Positions 56,292 through 64,000 of a stretch of DNA of 64,000 nucleotides are shown here, in pieces. The position numbers and the translations under genes are program-made. The notes under the pieces are model-generated. The model ran no database searches. It saw nothing but the letters and a program-made list of their open reading frames with translations, and had not been told where the DNA came from. Origin of the DNA: Lunularia cruciata (taxonomy: Eukaryota; Streptophyta; Marchantiopsida; Lunulariales; Lunulariaceae); assembly GCA_948567375.1 (NCBI GenBank), contig OX419761.1, positions 52,888,501-52,952,500 of the forward strand, read 5' to 3'. Position 1 is the stretch's first letter, and every line of letters starts with the position of its first letter.

Positions 56292-57611
56292 TTGCGGTTG
56301 CAGTTGGTGGTTTGGGTTTGCTGTTGTGGTTACTTTGTCACGACAGAGTTCTTTGGAGATTCTAGAGGAGTTAGCCCTGCAGTACGCAATGGGTTTACTC
56401 GGAGTGGTGCTCGGTATCAGCCTGTATCTCAGGTCCCAGTGAGGGAGGAGATTGACTCTAAGTTGGAGTTCGACACAGGAGCTGATTTAGTTGAGAGTGC
56501 ACTTGGTGTGTCCGCACCGTTGTTGTGGGACATGGACGAGATTTATGGGGCCTCCAAAGGCCCTAGGTGTTACTCTGGTACAATGGGTACCATTGAGTTG
56601 GATGACTTCATCCAAGAGTTTGATAGTTGGTGTGATCTGCAACAGATGCGGAACCCGACTTTATTCACACCCTTCATGGCATGGAAAGGGTTGTTTCAAC
56701 ACTTGGAGGGTCCGCCGATGGATGACTACCATGAGTTCAGGAGAGCTCATTTGGAGGAGATCGAGTTATGGAGACAATATTGGTCTCCAAACTATGTCTC
56801 TATCACTTTAGGTTTGGTGGCCAGGAGTAGATCGGCTGTACCTATGAGTTCTAGCTTGAGTAGTGTGGGTGGAGCTAGTGGAGGTGCACTAGTTGGAGAT
56901 AGTGCCACTATGAGTGGAGGTACCACTGCAAGAGGTGGTGTGGTACCGGGGTTTAACCCCATGGTGGAGTTCTTCCTATGTTTGAGGCAAAACTACCAAG
57001 GAGTGCGGACTGACAAGCTGAGGAGCTTGCAGGAGTTCCAACGGAAGGCTGGAGAGAGCCTACGTGAGCCATACACTCGCATGAGACGGTTGATCAGTTT
57101 CACTCAGGGAGTTATTGAGGCCCAAGCAATCCAGTTTTGGTATGGGATACTGCATAGGGAGTTATGATGTAGAGTTCATGATGCTACGTTGTAGCAGGCT
57201 ACTTCACCCACTTTGGCAGTAGTCTTTGGTTTGGCTGAGCGTATTGAGCTCAATATGGTGGAGGAGAGAGTGGTGACATCTGGATTTGGTAGGGAGACCT
57301 TATCCACGGCTGTGACTTCTTCTAGAGTGCACCACGCCCTGTTGGTTTTCAAGGACAGGGTGGACAGCCTAGATCCTCTGGAGCGAGTGGAGGGCCTAGT
57401 GGAGTTAGACCCTTACCCTCATTTTTGGGTCAGCAACAACCAGTGAGTGGTGGTGTTGCTTGTTGGACTTGTGGTGGACCTCACCATCGGAGAGAGTGTA
57501 CTCAGAGCAGTGGACTTGATACCTTGGGTGCATCACAACCATCACAAAGGCAGTGTGAGCATTGCCACAGATTTGGTCATACTAGTGATCGGTGTTTTGA
57601 TCTACACCCGG
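56292..57611 (+). pseudogene. gag of copy C, split by chromovirus G4
   Basis: Collinear with gag of copy B to the second zinc knuckle (CEHCHRFGHTSDRC near 57558-57599), where G4 inserted. Where copy B has a TGA at 22122, this copy reads CAA. A new TGA near 57165 and a TAG near 57193 break the frame. A small deletion after TSSRV changes frame near 57330. Confidence 0.88.
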
Positions 57612-58046
57612 TATAAAAGACCGAAACCGAGGAGAGAAATAGGAGAATGGAAACTCACATTGGGACACTTGAATGAGGGAAAACTCCGAATGCCTAGCAT
57701 GAGCTTTGGCCTTGGTATTTATAGGTAGCATACAAGACTCTTGAAGCTTCTCAAGAAGCTTCTCAAGAAGCTTCCTTGAGCCGCTTTCTTGGAGTGCAAG
57801 CCAAGTTAACTAGGAAGCTTCTCAAGAAGCTTCCTTTTAGAAGCCGCCTACTTGGCGTGCAAGTTAAGCTAGTTAGAAGCTTCTAGAAGCTTCCTTCTAG
57901 AAGCTACCTGCTTAGGGCGCAAATTAACTAGTTGGGAAGCTTCCCAAGAAGCTTCTTAGATGCTTCTAGAATATTCTAGGCTATTTTGTCTTATTCTCTA
58001 CTTCGTAAGCCCGACTAACTTCATCTCTAAACTCCATATTATTACA
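57612..58046 (-). repeat. 3' LTR of G4 (435 bp)
   Basis: It is paired with 62841-63263; 12 bp longer through one extra caagaagcttct unit. It has a TATA-like box at 57716-57723 (tataaata on the minus strand). Confidence 0.95.
57876..57976. promoter_or_regulatory. Heat-shock-element array in the G4 3' LTR
   Basis: The sequence gaagcttctagaagcttc at 57876-57893 is four uninterrupted alternating GAA/TTC modules with two-base spacing, and ttctagaatattc at 57964-57976 is three. Both are textbook binding sites for trimeric heat shock factors. They lie upstream of the TATA-like box in the sense of transcription. Confidence 0.75.
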
Positions 58047-58625
58047 TATTCCCTCGCCGCTAGTTGGTGACGTCCTCGTTGCCAGTAAAGCTTTGAAGTC
58101 CTTGATAGCCATCTGTGCATTCTGGAGGTGAGAAAGAGGTTCCCATGTGGTATCATGAAGGGGATACCCTTTCCAAAGGACCTTGTACTCCGTAGGTTGG
58201 CGACGGCCTTGTTGAATATGGCAACGCACAAGGATACGATCAACTTCGTACTCCTCATGATCATTGATAGGGATAGGAAGAGGGGGAGGTTGGACTCGAG
58301 AGGAAAAGGAAGAAGGGTTAGGAACAAAGGGTTTTAACTTGGAAACATGAAAGACACGATGGATACGCATGTGACAAGGTAAGGTAAGTTGATAAGCAAC
58401 AAGAGAGATAATGTGGGTGATATCAAAGGGTCCTATCCAATTAGGAGCAAGTTTACGAACTTGGGTATCAAGTGGGAGAGGGAGGTTACTAGAGGATAGC
58501 ATGACTTTATCACCAACTTCAAAGGTGAGATCACGACGATGATGGTCCGCATATTGTTTTTGGCGATTCTGAGCAACAAGGAGGTGAGATTTGGCTTGTT
58601 GGAGAGATTGGGATATAGTGGTCAA
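57981..58625 (-). pseudogene. G4 integrase C-terminus and chromodomain
   Basis: The integrase C-terminal domain (DLTFEVGDKVMLSSSNL, LAPNWIGPFDI) is followed by the chromodomain EEYEVDRILVRC ... EYKVLWKGYPLHDTTWEPL. In an intact copy the chromodomain binds modified histone tails and guides insertion. The reading frame enters the 3' LTR (starting at 58046), so the polyprotein ends inside it. Confidence 0.92.
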
Positions 58626-59258
58626 GAATGTAGAAGTATGAGGAACCTAAGAGGGAGGGAGAGCAATAAGAGAATTTGGAACAAGTGGATCTTGGCCAAA
58701 ATTGAGAAAGAAGGGAGAAAATCCGGTGCTTGCCTGTTTGGAATTGTTGTAGGCAAATTCTGCAGCTGCAAGACATTCATCCCATTTGGTATAGTGGACA
58801 TTGACAAAGGCCCGGAACATTTCCTCCAATGTACGATTGGCGCGTTTGGTTTGTCCATCAGTTTGAGGATGATAGGCCGTGGATAAAGCAAGCTTGGTGC
58901 CGAGTATCTGGAAGAGTGCTTGCCAAAACTTCCCGGTAAATCAAGGATCTTGGTCGGAGATGAGTACACGTGGCTTCCCATGATGCTTCAAGACATTGTT
59001 GAAGTAGATTTGTGCTAAGGTTGGAGCATCCACAGTATCACAGGTTGGTGCCAAGTGGATTTGCTTACTAAGCTTATCCACAAACACCACAATTGCGGTA
59101 TTCCTTGTTTTGTCTTTGGCAAGGATGTGATGAGATCCAAGCTCACATGCTCCCAACGAGCGGATGGAATGGCGAGTGGTTGAAGGAGCCACTCGGCTTC
59201 TGGTTGCTGGCCTTGTTCCGTTGGCAACTTTCACATGATCAAACAAAGTCTTGAACAT
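58622..59258 (-). pseudogene. G4 integrase core
   Basis: It contains VFVDKLSKQIHLAP and ISDQDP, with the second Asp. Downstream is AEFAYNNSKQASTGFSPF, typical of Gypsy integrases. Frameshifts separate the pieces near 58945 and 59110. Confidence 0.85.
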
Positions 59259-60132
59259 CTCGTGTCATGTTGGGCCACCACCATTGGCGTTGGAGGGTGC
59301 CCAAGGTCTTGTCCACTCCCATGTGACCAGCTATTGGTAAATCATGGGCTTCTTGAAAGCACACAAGTCGAAGATCACCTTTGGCTAGAACATAGATCTG
59401 GTCTGCATGGAATAAAAGGCCTTCCTTGAAAGAGAAGGTGTTGTACTCCTTGTCGCGTGCTGTCAGACAACCGTGTACCATTTGGAAGAAGGGATCTTGT
59501 TGTAGAGCTGATTGAAATTTATTATGGACCTTAGGGTCAATGGACACCGTTGTAATTGCCATCGTGATGAGAGGAAGATCCTTCAAATCAGGTCGTCGTG
59601 ATAGAGCATCGGGGATGACATGGAACCGACCTGGTTTGTACTCAAGTTTGATGTCAAAAAATTGGAGTTGCTCTTCCCATTGATGATGCCGACTCTTCAT
59701 GTGCTCCAAGTGTAAGGTCTGCAACAATGGTGTGTGATCAGTTCGCATGATCACTTGTTTCCCCAAGAGATAATGCCTCCATACCTTGGTGGCATATACC
59801 ATTGCAAGTTGTTCCCGATCTCGAGTAGAGTTATTTCTTTCAGCTGTATTTAGTCGGCAAGACACAAAGGCAATAGGATGTAGTCCATTTGGAAATTCCT
59901 GTTGCAACACAGCTCCAATTGCAAAGTTAGAAGCATCAAAATCAACCACACAAGGTAGTTGAGGATCATATGGTTGAAGAATAGGTCTTGAAGACACCAT
60001 ATGCTTTAACTTCTGGAATGCTTCTTCATGCTTGGTGGTCCACTGGAAGCTTGAGTTCTTTCCCAAGAGGTCAGTCAATGGTGCAGCCATATGAGCATAA
60101 TAGTGGATGAACCATCGGTAAAAACTGGCCAA
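59239..60132 (-). pseudogene. G4 RNase H and integrase zinc-binding start
   Basis: 298-codon frame: RT thumb end (MASFYRWFIHYYAHMAAPLT), RNase H (VVDFDASNFAIGAVLQQE, RTDHTPLLQTLHLEHMKSRH, VIPDALSRRPD), then the HHCC region (HDLPIAGHMGVDKTLG). Confidence 0.92.
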
Positions 60133-60159
60133 TCCATTGAATGCTCATACTTATGTAGC

Positions 60160-61112
60160 ATCCTTCGGGGTAGGCCAATCAGTAATGGCCTTGATCTTCT
60201 CTTCTTCCATCTTGATCCCCTCTGATGAGATCTTATGATCCAAGAAGGTAACCTCCTTCTGCCAAAAAGCACACTTTGACTTCTTGTAGTAAAATTTCCA
60301 CTGTCGTAGTCATCTTAGGACTTCTCGCACATGATTCCTATGTTCTGCCTCTGTCCTACTATAGATTAAGATATCATCTAAGAACACTACTACGGTCTGA
60401 TCCAATAGTCCCTCCAACACCCAATGCATCTGATCCATGAAGACTGCTGGAGCATTAGTGAGTCCGAATGGTAGAACTCTCCACTCAAAATGTCCATACC
60501 TTGTGCAAAAGGCAATCTTTTGCACATCCTCTCCTTCAATAGGAATTTGCCAATGCCGCTACAAAGATCCAGCTTGGAAAAGTAGCGTGCTCCACTTAAT
60601 CGGTCAAGCAGGTCGTCAATCTGAGGCAAGGTATATGCATTCTTCACGGTTTGCTTATTAAGCCCACGGTAATCAATACAGAAACGAAGTCCTCCATCCT
60701 TCTTTGGAACAAATAGTACCGGTGCTCCCCACAGAGAGGTACTATGTCGTATGAAATCCTTCTCCAACAACTATGTAAGTGTTGTTTGCAACTCCTCCAA
60801 CTCCTTTGATGAGAGCCGATAGATTGGTCTACGTACTGGAGTACTCCCTGGCAATAACTTAATCTTGAAGGGCATACCTCGATCAGAAGGTAATTCCTTT
60901 GGCAGATCATCCGGAAACACATCTGCAAACTCCTGAACTATCTGATCAACCATTGCTTGATGCGGCACCTGGCCCTCCTCAGATTGTTCTTGTGCAATCG
61001 GCTTGATCCACACCGCGAATACAAACTTATCTTCCTCCAAAGCTTGCTCTATGGCTACTTCATTAACAAACTTCCCTTCTAGGGACTCATCTCTCTTCCA
61101 AGCTTGCTCCAT
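60160..61112 (-). pseudogene. G4 reverse transcriptase
   Basis: It opens with FADVFPDDLPKELP. Motifs: [39 protein letters not shown] and the catalytic FLDDILIYS. It is broken by small shifts near 60540 and 60770 and by stops near 60310. Confidence 0.9.
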
Positions 61113-61212
61113 GGTTGCCTTCTTGGCAAACTTCCCATCTTGGGACTCATCTCCCTTCCAGATTTGCTCTATGGCTACTTTCTCAACAAACTTCCCATCT
61201 TGGGACTGACTA
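61020..61212 (-). repeat. Tandem 60-bp (20-residue) repeat between G4 protease and RT
   Basis: Three units on the minus strand encode variants of DGKFVEKVAIEQIWKGDES. The repeat is in frame, so it changes linker length without breaking the polyprotein. Confidence 0.85.
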
Positions 61213-61325
61213 TTCTTAGGTGTCTTACTCAGAGGTGCCAGACAACCTAATCGGAAATTCCTACCTTGGTGTTGTACTTGAATTTGACGTCGGGTCGAAT
61301 CGAATTGAACCTTATGACGTTCAAG

Positions 61326-61659
61326 TCAAGGTAGACCCAGAATGATATAATAGTGTAGAGGTGCCACTACAAACCTCATACACTCCATATACTCCTTCCT
61401 AATCTTGAAGGTAACAAGATGCGAGGTGCGGAATGCAGAACCTTTTCTACCATCCGCCATCATCAAACTACTTCCAATCACTGGCTTGATAGGAATACCC
61501 AATTCCTTTGCTACTTGCATAGATATGCAATTCTCTGAACTTCCAAAATCAACCAAAATCCTACAACCCCGATTAGATATTGTACCTTGCAAGTGAAGCA
61601 AACTTGCATAGGTCAAGCCTTCAATCCCATTGGAACTAATCAAGCTCCCAGTAGGCGGC
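61326..61659 (-). pseudogene. G4 aspartic protease
   Basis: Active-site block ILVDFGSSENCIS: Phe replaces the usual Ser or Thr after the catalytic Asp, consistent with one TCT-to-TTT change. The second block is YYIILGLP. Probably inactive in this copy. Confidence 0.85.
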
Positions 61660-62569
61660 TCAAAATCTCCTACTGGGATTCTTCGTTTCCCTGATCATTC
61701 TATTCCACAAATTCCATCTGGGCAACTTGTCGAGGTCGCCCATTCCTAAGTGGACATTCAGCAATGCGATGTCCAACTTGGCAACAATAAAAGCAACCTC
61801 TATTTTGTCGTAATCTTTCTCTATTTGCTGTGCCAAGTGGTCTTCGTTGGATAACATCAATCTCCATTGGTACCAGTTCTTCCACTCGTGGTAATGGTAG
61901 GTTTTGTGTAGGTCGAGATCAAGACCAAGTTGTCACAACTAAGGAATCAAAATGCTCAGCCAATTGCATGACTTCTTCTATGTTCTGTGGCTCTCGCATG
62001 GTCACCTCCAATCTGGTTTGTGACTTCAATTCTCGCACAAATTGATCCAGAACTTCACCTTCTTGGATATCTAGAATTTGCATGATGATATTCTGAAATT
62101 GTGTGATGTAGCTTCTCATTGAGCCAATCTACCTCAACTCCGCCAATTTATCTCGTGCAGCTCGGGTGGCATTTATAGTCTGAAATTGACCAAGTATTGC
62201 ATCCTTGAATTCTGCCCATGTCAAAATTGGTGTAACAATTTGTCGTTCAGCTCTTTCTACTCGGAATTGCCACCAAAGTTTTGCCATGCCATCCAATTGG
62301 CTAGAAGCCAAGAGAATTTGTTTCCGCTTGTCTTGAAGATTGGTGGCTTCAAAGTAACATTCACAGTCAAACAAAAAATTCTCCACTGTGCTTGGAAGAT
62401 TCTTGCCTTCAAACACCTTGGGTTTCGGAAATCAAATGCAATCTTCTCCATCTCGAACTGGCGCTCTGTCTATCTGTTCTTGTCGTTGGTGGTCTTGTTC
62501 ATCCAACAATCGAGTAAGATGCTTGATTTGTTGTTGCATTGCAAGGATAACATCCGGTATTGCCGCCAT
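61660..62569 (-). pseudogene. G4 gag
   Basis: It starts at ATG 62569 (MAAIPDVILAMQQQIKHLTR). A TGA after about 45 codons lies where a CGA is expected (CI-stop-FPKPKVFEG). The capsid region follows (AKLWWQFRVERAERQI), then the knuckle CFYCCQVGHRIAEC near 61790. Confidence 0.88.
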
Positions 62570-62602
62570 TGCTACTACTCTATTCCACTACCCTCAATTT
62601 AT

Positions 62603-62818
62603 CTAGTTGATTAACACATAGATACAACACGTCCACCATTCTCTATAAGTTACAACCGGAAGTATGAAGGGTTCCTCTGACACGGTGATCATATGTAGAA
62701 AATCCTGCCCGAAGCGTGAGGTGATGAATTGTGTGAAATGATGCTTTGGTAATATCTGGACATGAAAGTCACAATGGTTTGGCGGAAGTGGATTTGGTGG
62801 TCCATAAATTCCATCCAT
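62603..62818 (-). CDS. Small pre-gag ORF of G4 (71 aa)
   Basis: ATG at 62818, only about ten bases after the primer site. It starts MDGIYGPPNPLPPNH and ends YREWWTCCIYVLIN. It shares pattern with both pre-gag ORFs of G3: Pro-rich start, F.....FGQDFLH, then PFILPVV.Y...W...IY.L. Intact frame. Function unknown. Confidence 0.6.
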   Translation of the reverse strand: MDGIYGPPNPLPPNHCDFHVQILPKHHFTQFITSRFGQDFLHMITVSEEPFILPVVTYREWWTCCIYVLIN

Positions 62819-62828
62819 CCCATTCCTA

Positions 62829-62840
62829 CTCTGATACCAA
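62829..62840 (-). promoter_or_regulatory. Initiator-Met primer-binding site of G4
   Basis: Minus strand ttggtatcagag directly follows the 5' LTR. Confidence 0.93.
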
Positions 62841-63263
62841 TGTAAAAGACCAAAACCGAGGAGAGAAATAGGAGAATAGAAACTCACATTGGGACACTTG
62901 AATGAGGGAAAACTCCAAATGCCTAGCATGAGCTTCGGCCTTGGTATTTATAGGTAGCATACAAGACTCTTGAAGCTTCTCAAGAAGCTTCTTTGAGCCG
63001 CTTTCTTGGAGTGCAAGCCAAGTTAACTAGGAAGCTTCTCAAGAAGCTTCCTTCTAGAAGCCACCTACTTGGCGTGCAAGCTAAGCTAGTTAGAAGCTTC
63101 TAGAAGCTTCCTTCTAGAAGCTACTTGCTTAGAGCACAAGTTAACTAGTTGGGAAGCTTCCCAAGAAGCTTCTTAGATGATTCTAGAATATTCTAGGCTA
63201 TTTTGTCTTATTCTCTACTTTGTAAGCCCGACTAACTTCGTCTCTAAACTCCATATTGTTACA
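62841..63263 (-). repeat. 5' LTR of G4 (423 bp)
   Basis: TG/CA ends. TATA-like box at 62945-62952 (minus strand), 5' flanked by GAA/TTC modules. Confidence 0.95.
63093..63193. promoter_or_regulatory. Heat-shock-element array in the G4 5' LTR
   Basis: Same perfect modules as in the 3' LTR: gaagcttctagaagcttc at 63093-63110 and ttctagaatattc at 63181-63193. Being in the 5' LTR upstream of the TATA-like box, they are placed to drive the element. Confidence 0.75.
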
Positions 63264-63268
63264 CCTGG

Positions 63269-64000
63269 AGTTACGGAGTGGTAGGGCTACTATGGCAGGT
63301 AGTAGAGGAGCTCCAGTTCATGGAGGACGAGGTGGTAGAGGTGGTGGTAAAGGATCTACACCTAGTAGGGGTGCAGTACCTGCCCTTACTTCTGACACAA
63401 CTATGGCTACTCGGATTGAGCAGTTGGAGCAGAGATTGGCTAGTATGGCTATTGCTCAGAGTAGATCAGATTCGGGTGCTAAGGCTTCTACCTCATATGT
63501 TGGTGATAGAGATGCTTTGGACTTCATGTGCGGAGCAGCACAGGTGGATGCATCTGCAGCAGTGACTAGGAGTGCAGTACGTGCTCCAGAGCCTAGAGGA
63601 GCATCAGTGGAGTTGGACCCACAAAGAGGAGAGGTTGGGAGATAGGTCAGACTTCCCCAGTCTTTCACGCTATCTGAGGCATTGCATACGACATCCATGG
63701 TTCCTAGACATCCTAGTGTAGGTGTGGTAGGTGGTGATGAAGTACATGATGGACTACCTACTAGTCAGCCACCTACTACTACAGAGACTGAGTCTATTAT
63801 GATGTTGGGGGCGGCTCACCTGATTATGCGGCGTCCTTTGTTTTTGGCCAATGATATGTTTACATTGGGAGTTGACCCAGCCCCAGTATTCCGGTTGGCT
63901 GCCACGTTGTGTGAGAGTAAGGATGGTGCAGTTCCTACTACTAGAGTAGAGGTAGTTGGTAGTGGAGCTGACTTGGTTGAGGACCATGGGATCCGTTCAG
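63269..64000 (+). pseudogene. gag tail and protease region of copy C, cut by window end
   Basis: It resumes gag after G4 (GVTPGVT-type duplication, then LRSGRATMAGSRGAPVHGG). It keeps the base that copy B lost near 22543 (cagttggagcag), so the gag tail and pol frame are joined here. A TAG near 63643 is new relative to copy B. It ends before the protease active site. Confidence 0.88.

Larger units (their letters stand above)
57612..63263 (-). mobile_element. Chromovirus G4, full length (5,652 bp)
   Basis: Minus-strand order: 5' LTR 62841-63263, initiator-Met primer site, small pre-gag ORF, gag, protease, tandem 20-residue repeats, RT, RNase H, integrase, chromodomain, 3' LTR 57612-58046. Target duplication cccgg (57607-57611) and cctgg (63264-63268), with one C-to-T change. 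It is inserted in gag of copy C. Only scattered stops, so it is relatively young. Confidence 0.95.
54544..64000 (+). mobile_element. Methyltransferase/PHD Gypsy-like retroelement, copy C (3' end outside window)
   Basis: It begins with repeat A1 (tgtcacgcc) directly against Copia sequence, again without a B repeat in front. Leader and gag follow, then chromovirus G4 at 57612-63263, then gag tail and protease region to the window end. It is closer to copy B than to copy A (shared tRNA-like leader segment). The methyltransferase should lie just beyond position 64000. Confidence 0.93.

Overview
This window looks like nuclear DNA of a land plant with a large, repeat-rich genome. One gene is clearly a host gene, an intronless TauE/SafE-type membrane transporter of the plant kind at 50104-51684. 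Nearly everything else is nested Ty3/Gypsy LTR retrotransposons plus one Ty1/Copia fragment. Chromodomain Gypsy elements with initiator-Met primer sites and a Tat/Athila-like element with a tRNA-Asp-like primer site also point to a plant. The species cannot be read from the sequence. An unpermuted DNMT3-like methyltransferase hints at a non-angiosperm (moss, fern, lycophyte or gymnosperm), but that is weak inference.

The outstanding content is one Ty3/Gypsy-like family present three times on the + strand: copy A (1-6860), copy B (19162-29230) and copy C (54544 to beyond the window end). Copy B keeps the whole layout: gag with two CCHC knuckles, aspartic protease, a complete DNMT3-like C5 cytosine methyltransferase domain (23999-24960), reverse transcriptase, RNase H, DDE integrase and a C-terminal PHD finger (28265-28399). 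Its ends are not ordinary LTRs. A 449-bp repeat (A) begins the element, and the 3' end carries B1-A2-B2, where B is a 105-bp repeat. This split-direct-repeat layout (A1...B1-A2-B2) is seen at the 3' end of two copies and the 5' end of two copies. It is fixed exactly by the uninterrupted reading frame of the target that copy B split. The DNMT-RT junction carries a UAG in a CAR-YYA readthrough context in both copies where it can be seen.

Layout: 1-6860 copy A, with gag, protease and most of the methyltransferase deleted, and a solo LTR inside it. 6861-10291 is a decayed + strand chromovirus into whose gag copy A inserted. 10292-14197 and 38703-38990 are one decayed minus-strand Tat-like element. 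Into that sits chromovirus G3 (14198-38702, minus); into the G3 chromodomain sits Tat-like element G2 (15108-32994, minus); into the G2 protease sits copy B. 39452-41422 is a truncated second G3 copy; 43489-43931 is a solo LTR. 45371-53600 is mostly single-copy DNA with the transporter gene. 53600-54543 is a Copia fragment cut by copy C, and copy C in turn carries chromovirus G4 (57612-63263, minus).

Other points of interest: perfect heat-shock-element arrays in the G4 LTRs; a small conserved pre-gag ORF shared by G3 (twice in tandem) and G4; a separate zinc-knuckle ORF upstream of gag in G2; an antisense tRNA-like sequence in the leader of the methyltransferase family; and matched TGA/CAA codon pairs between copies that point to decay of methylated CGA codons.
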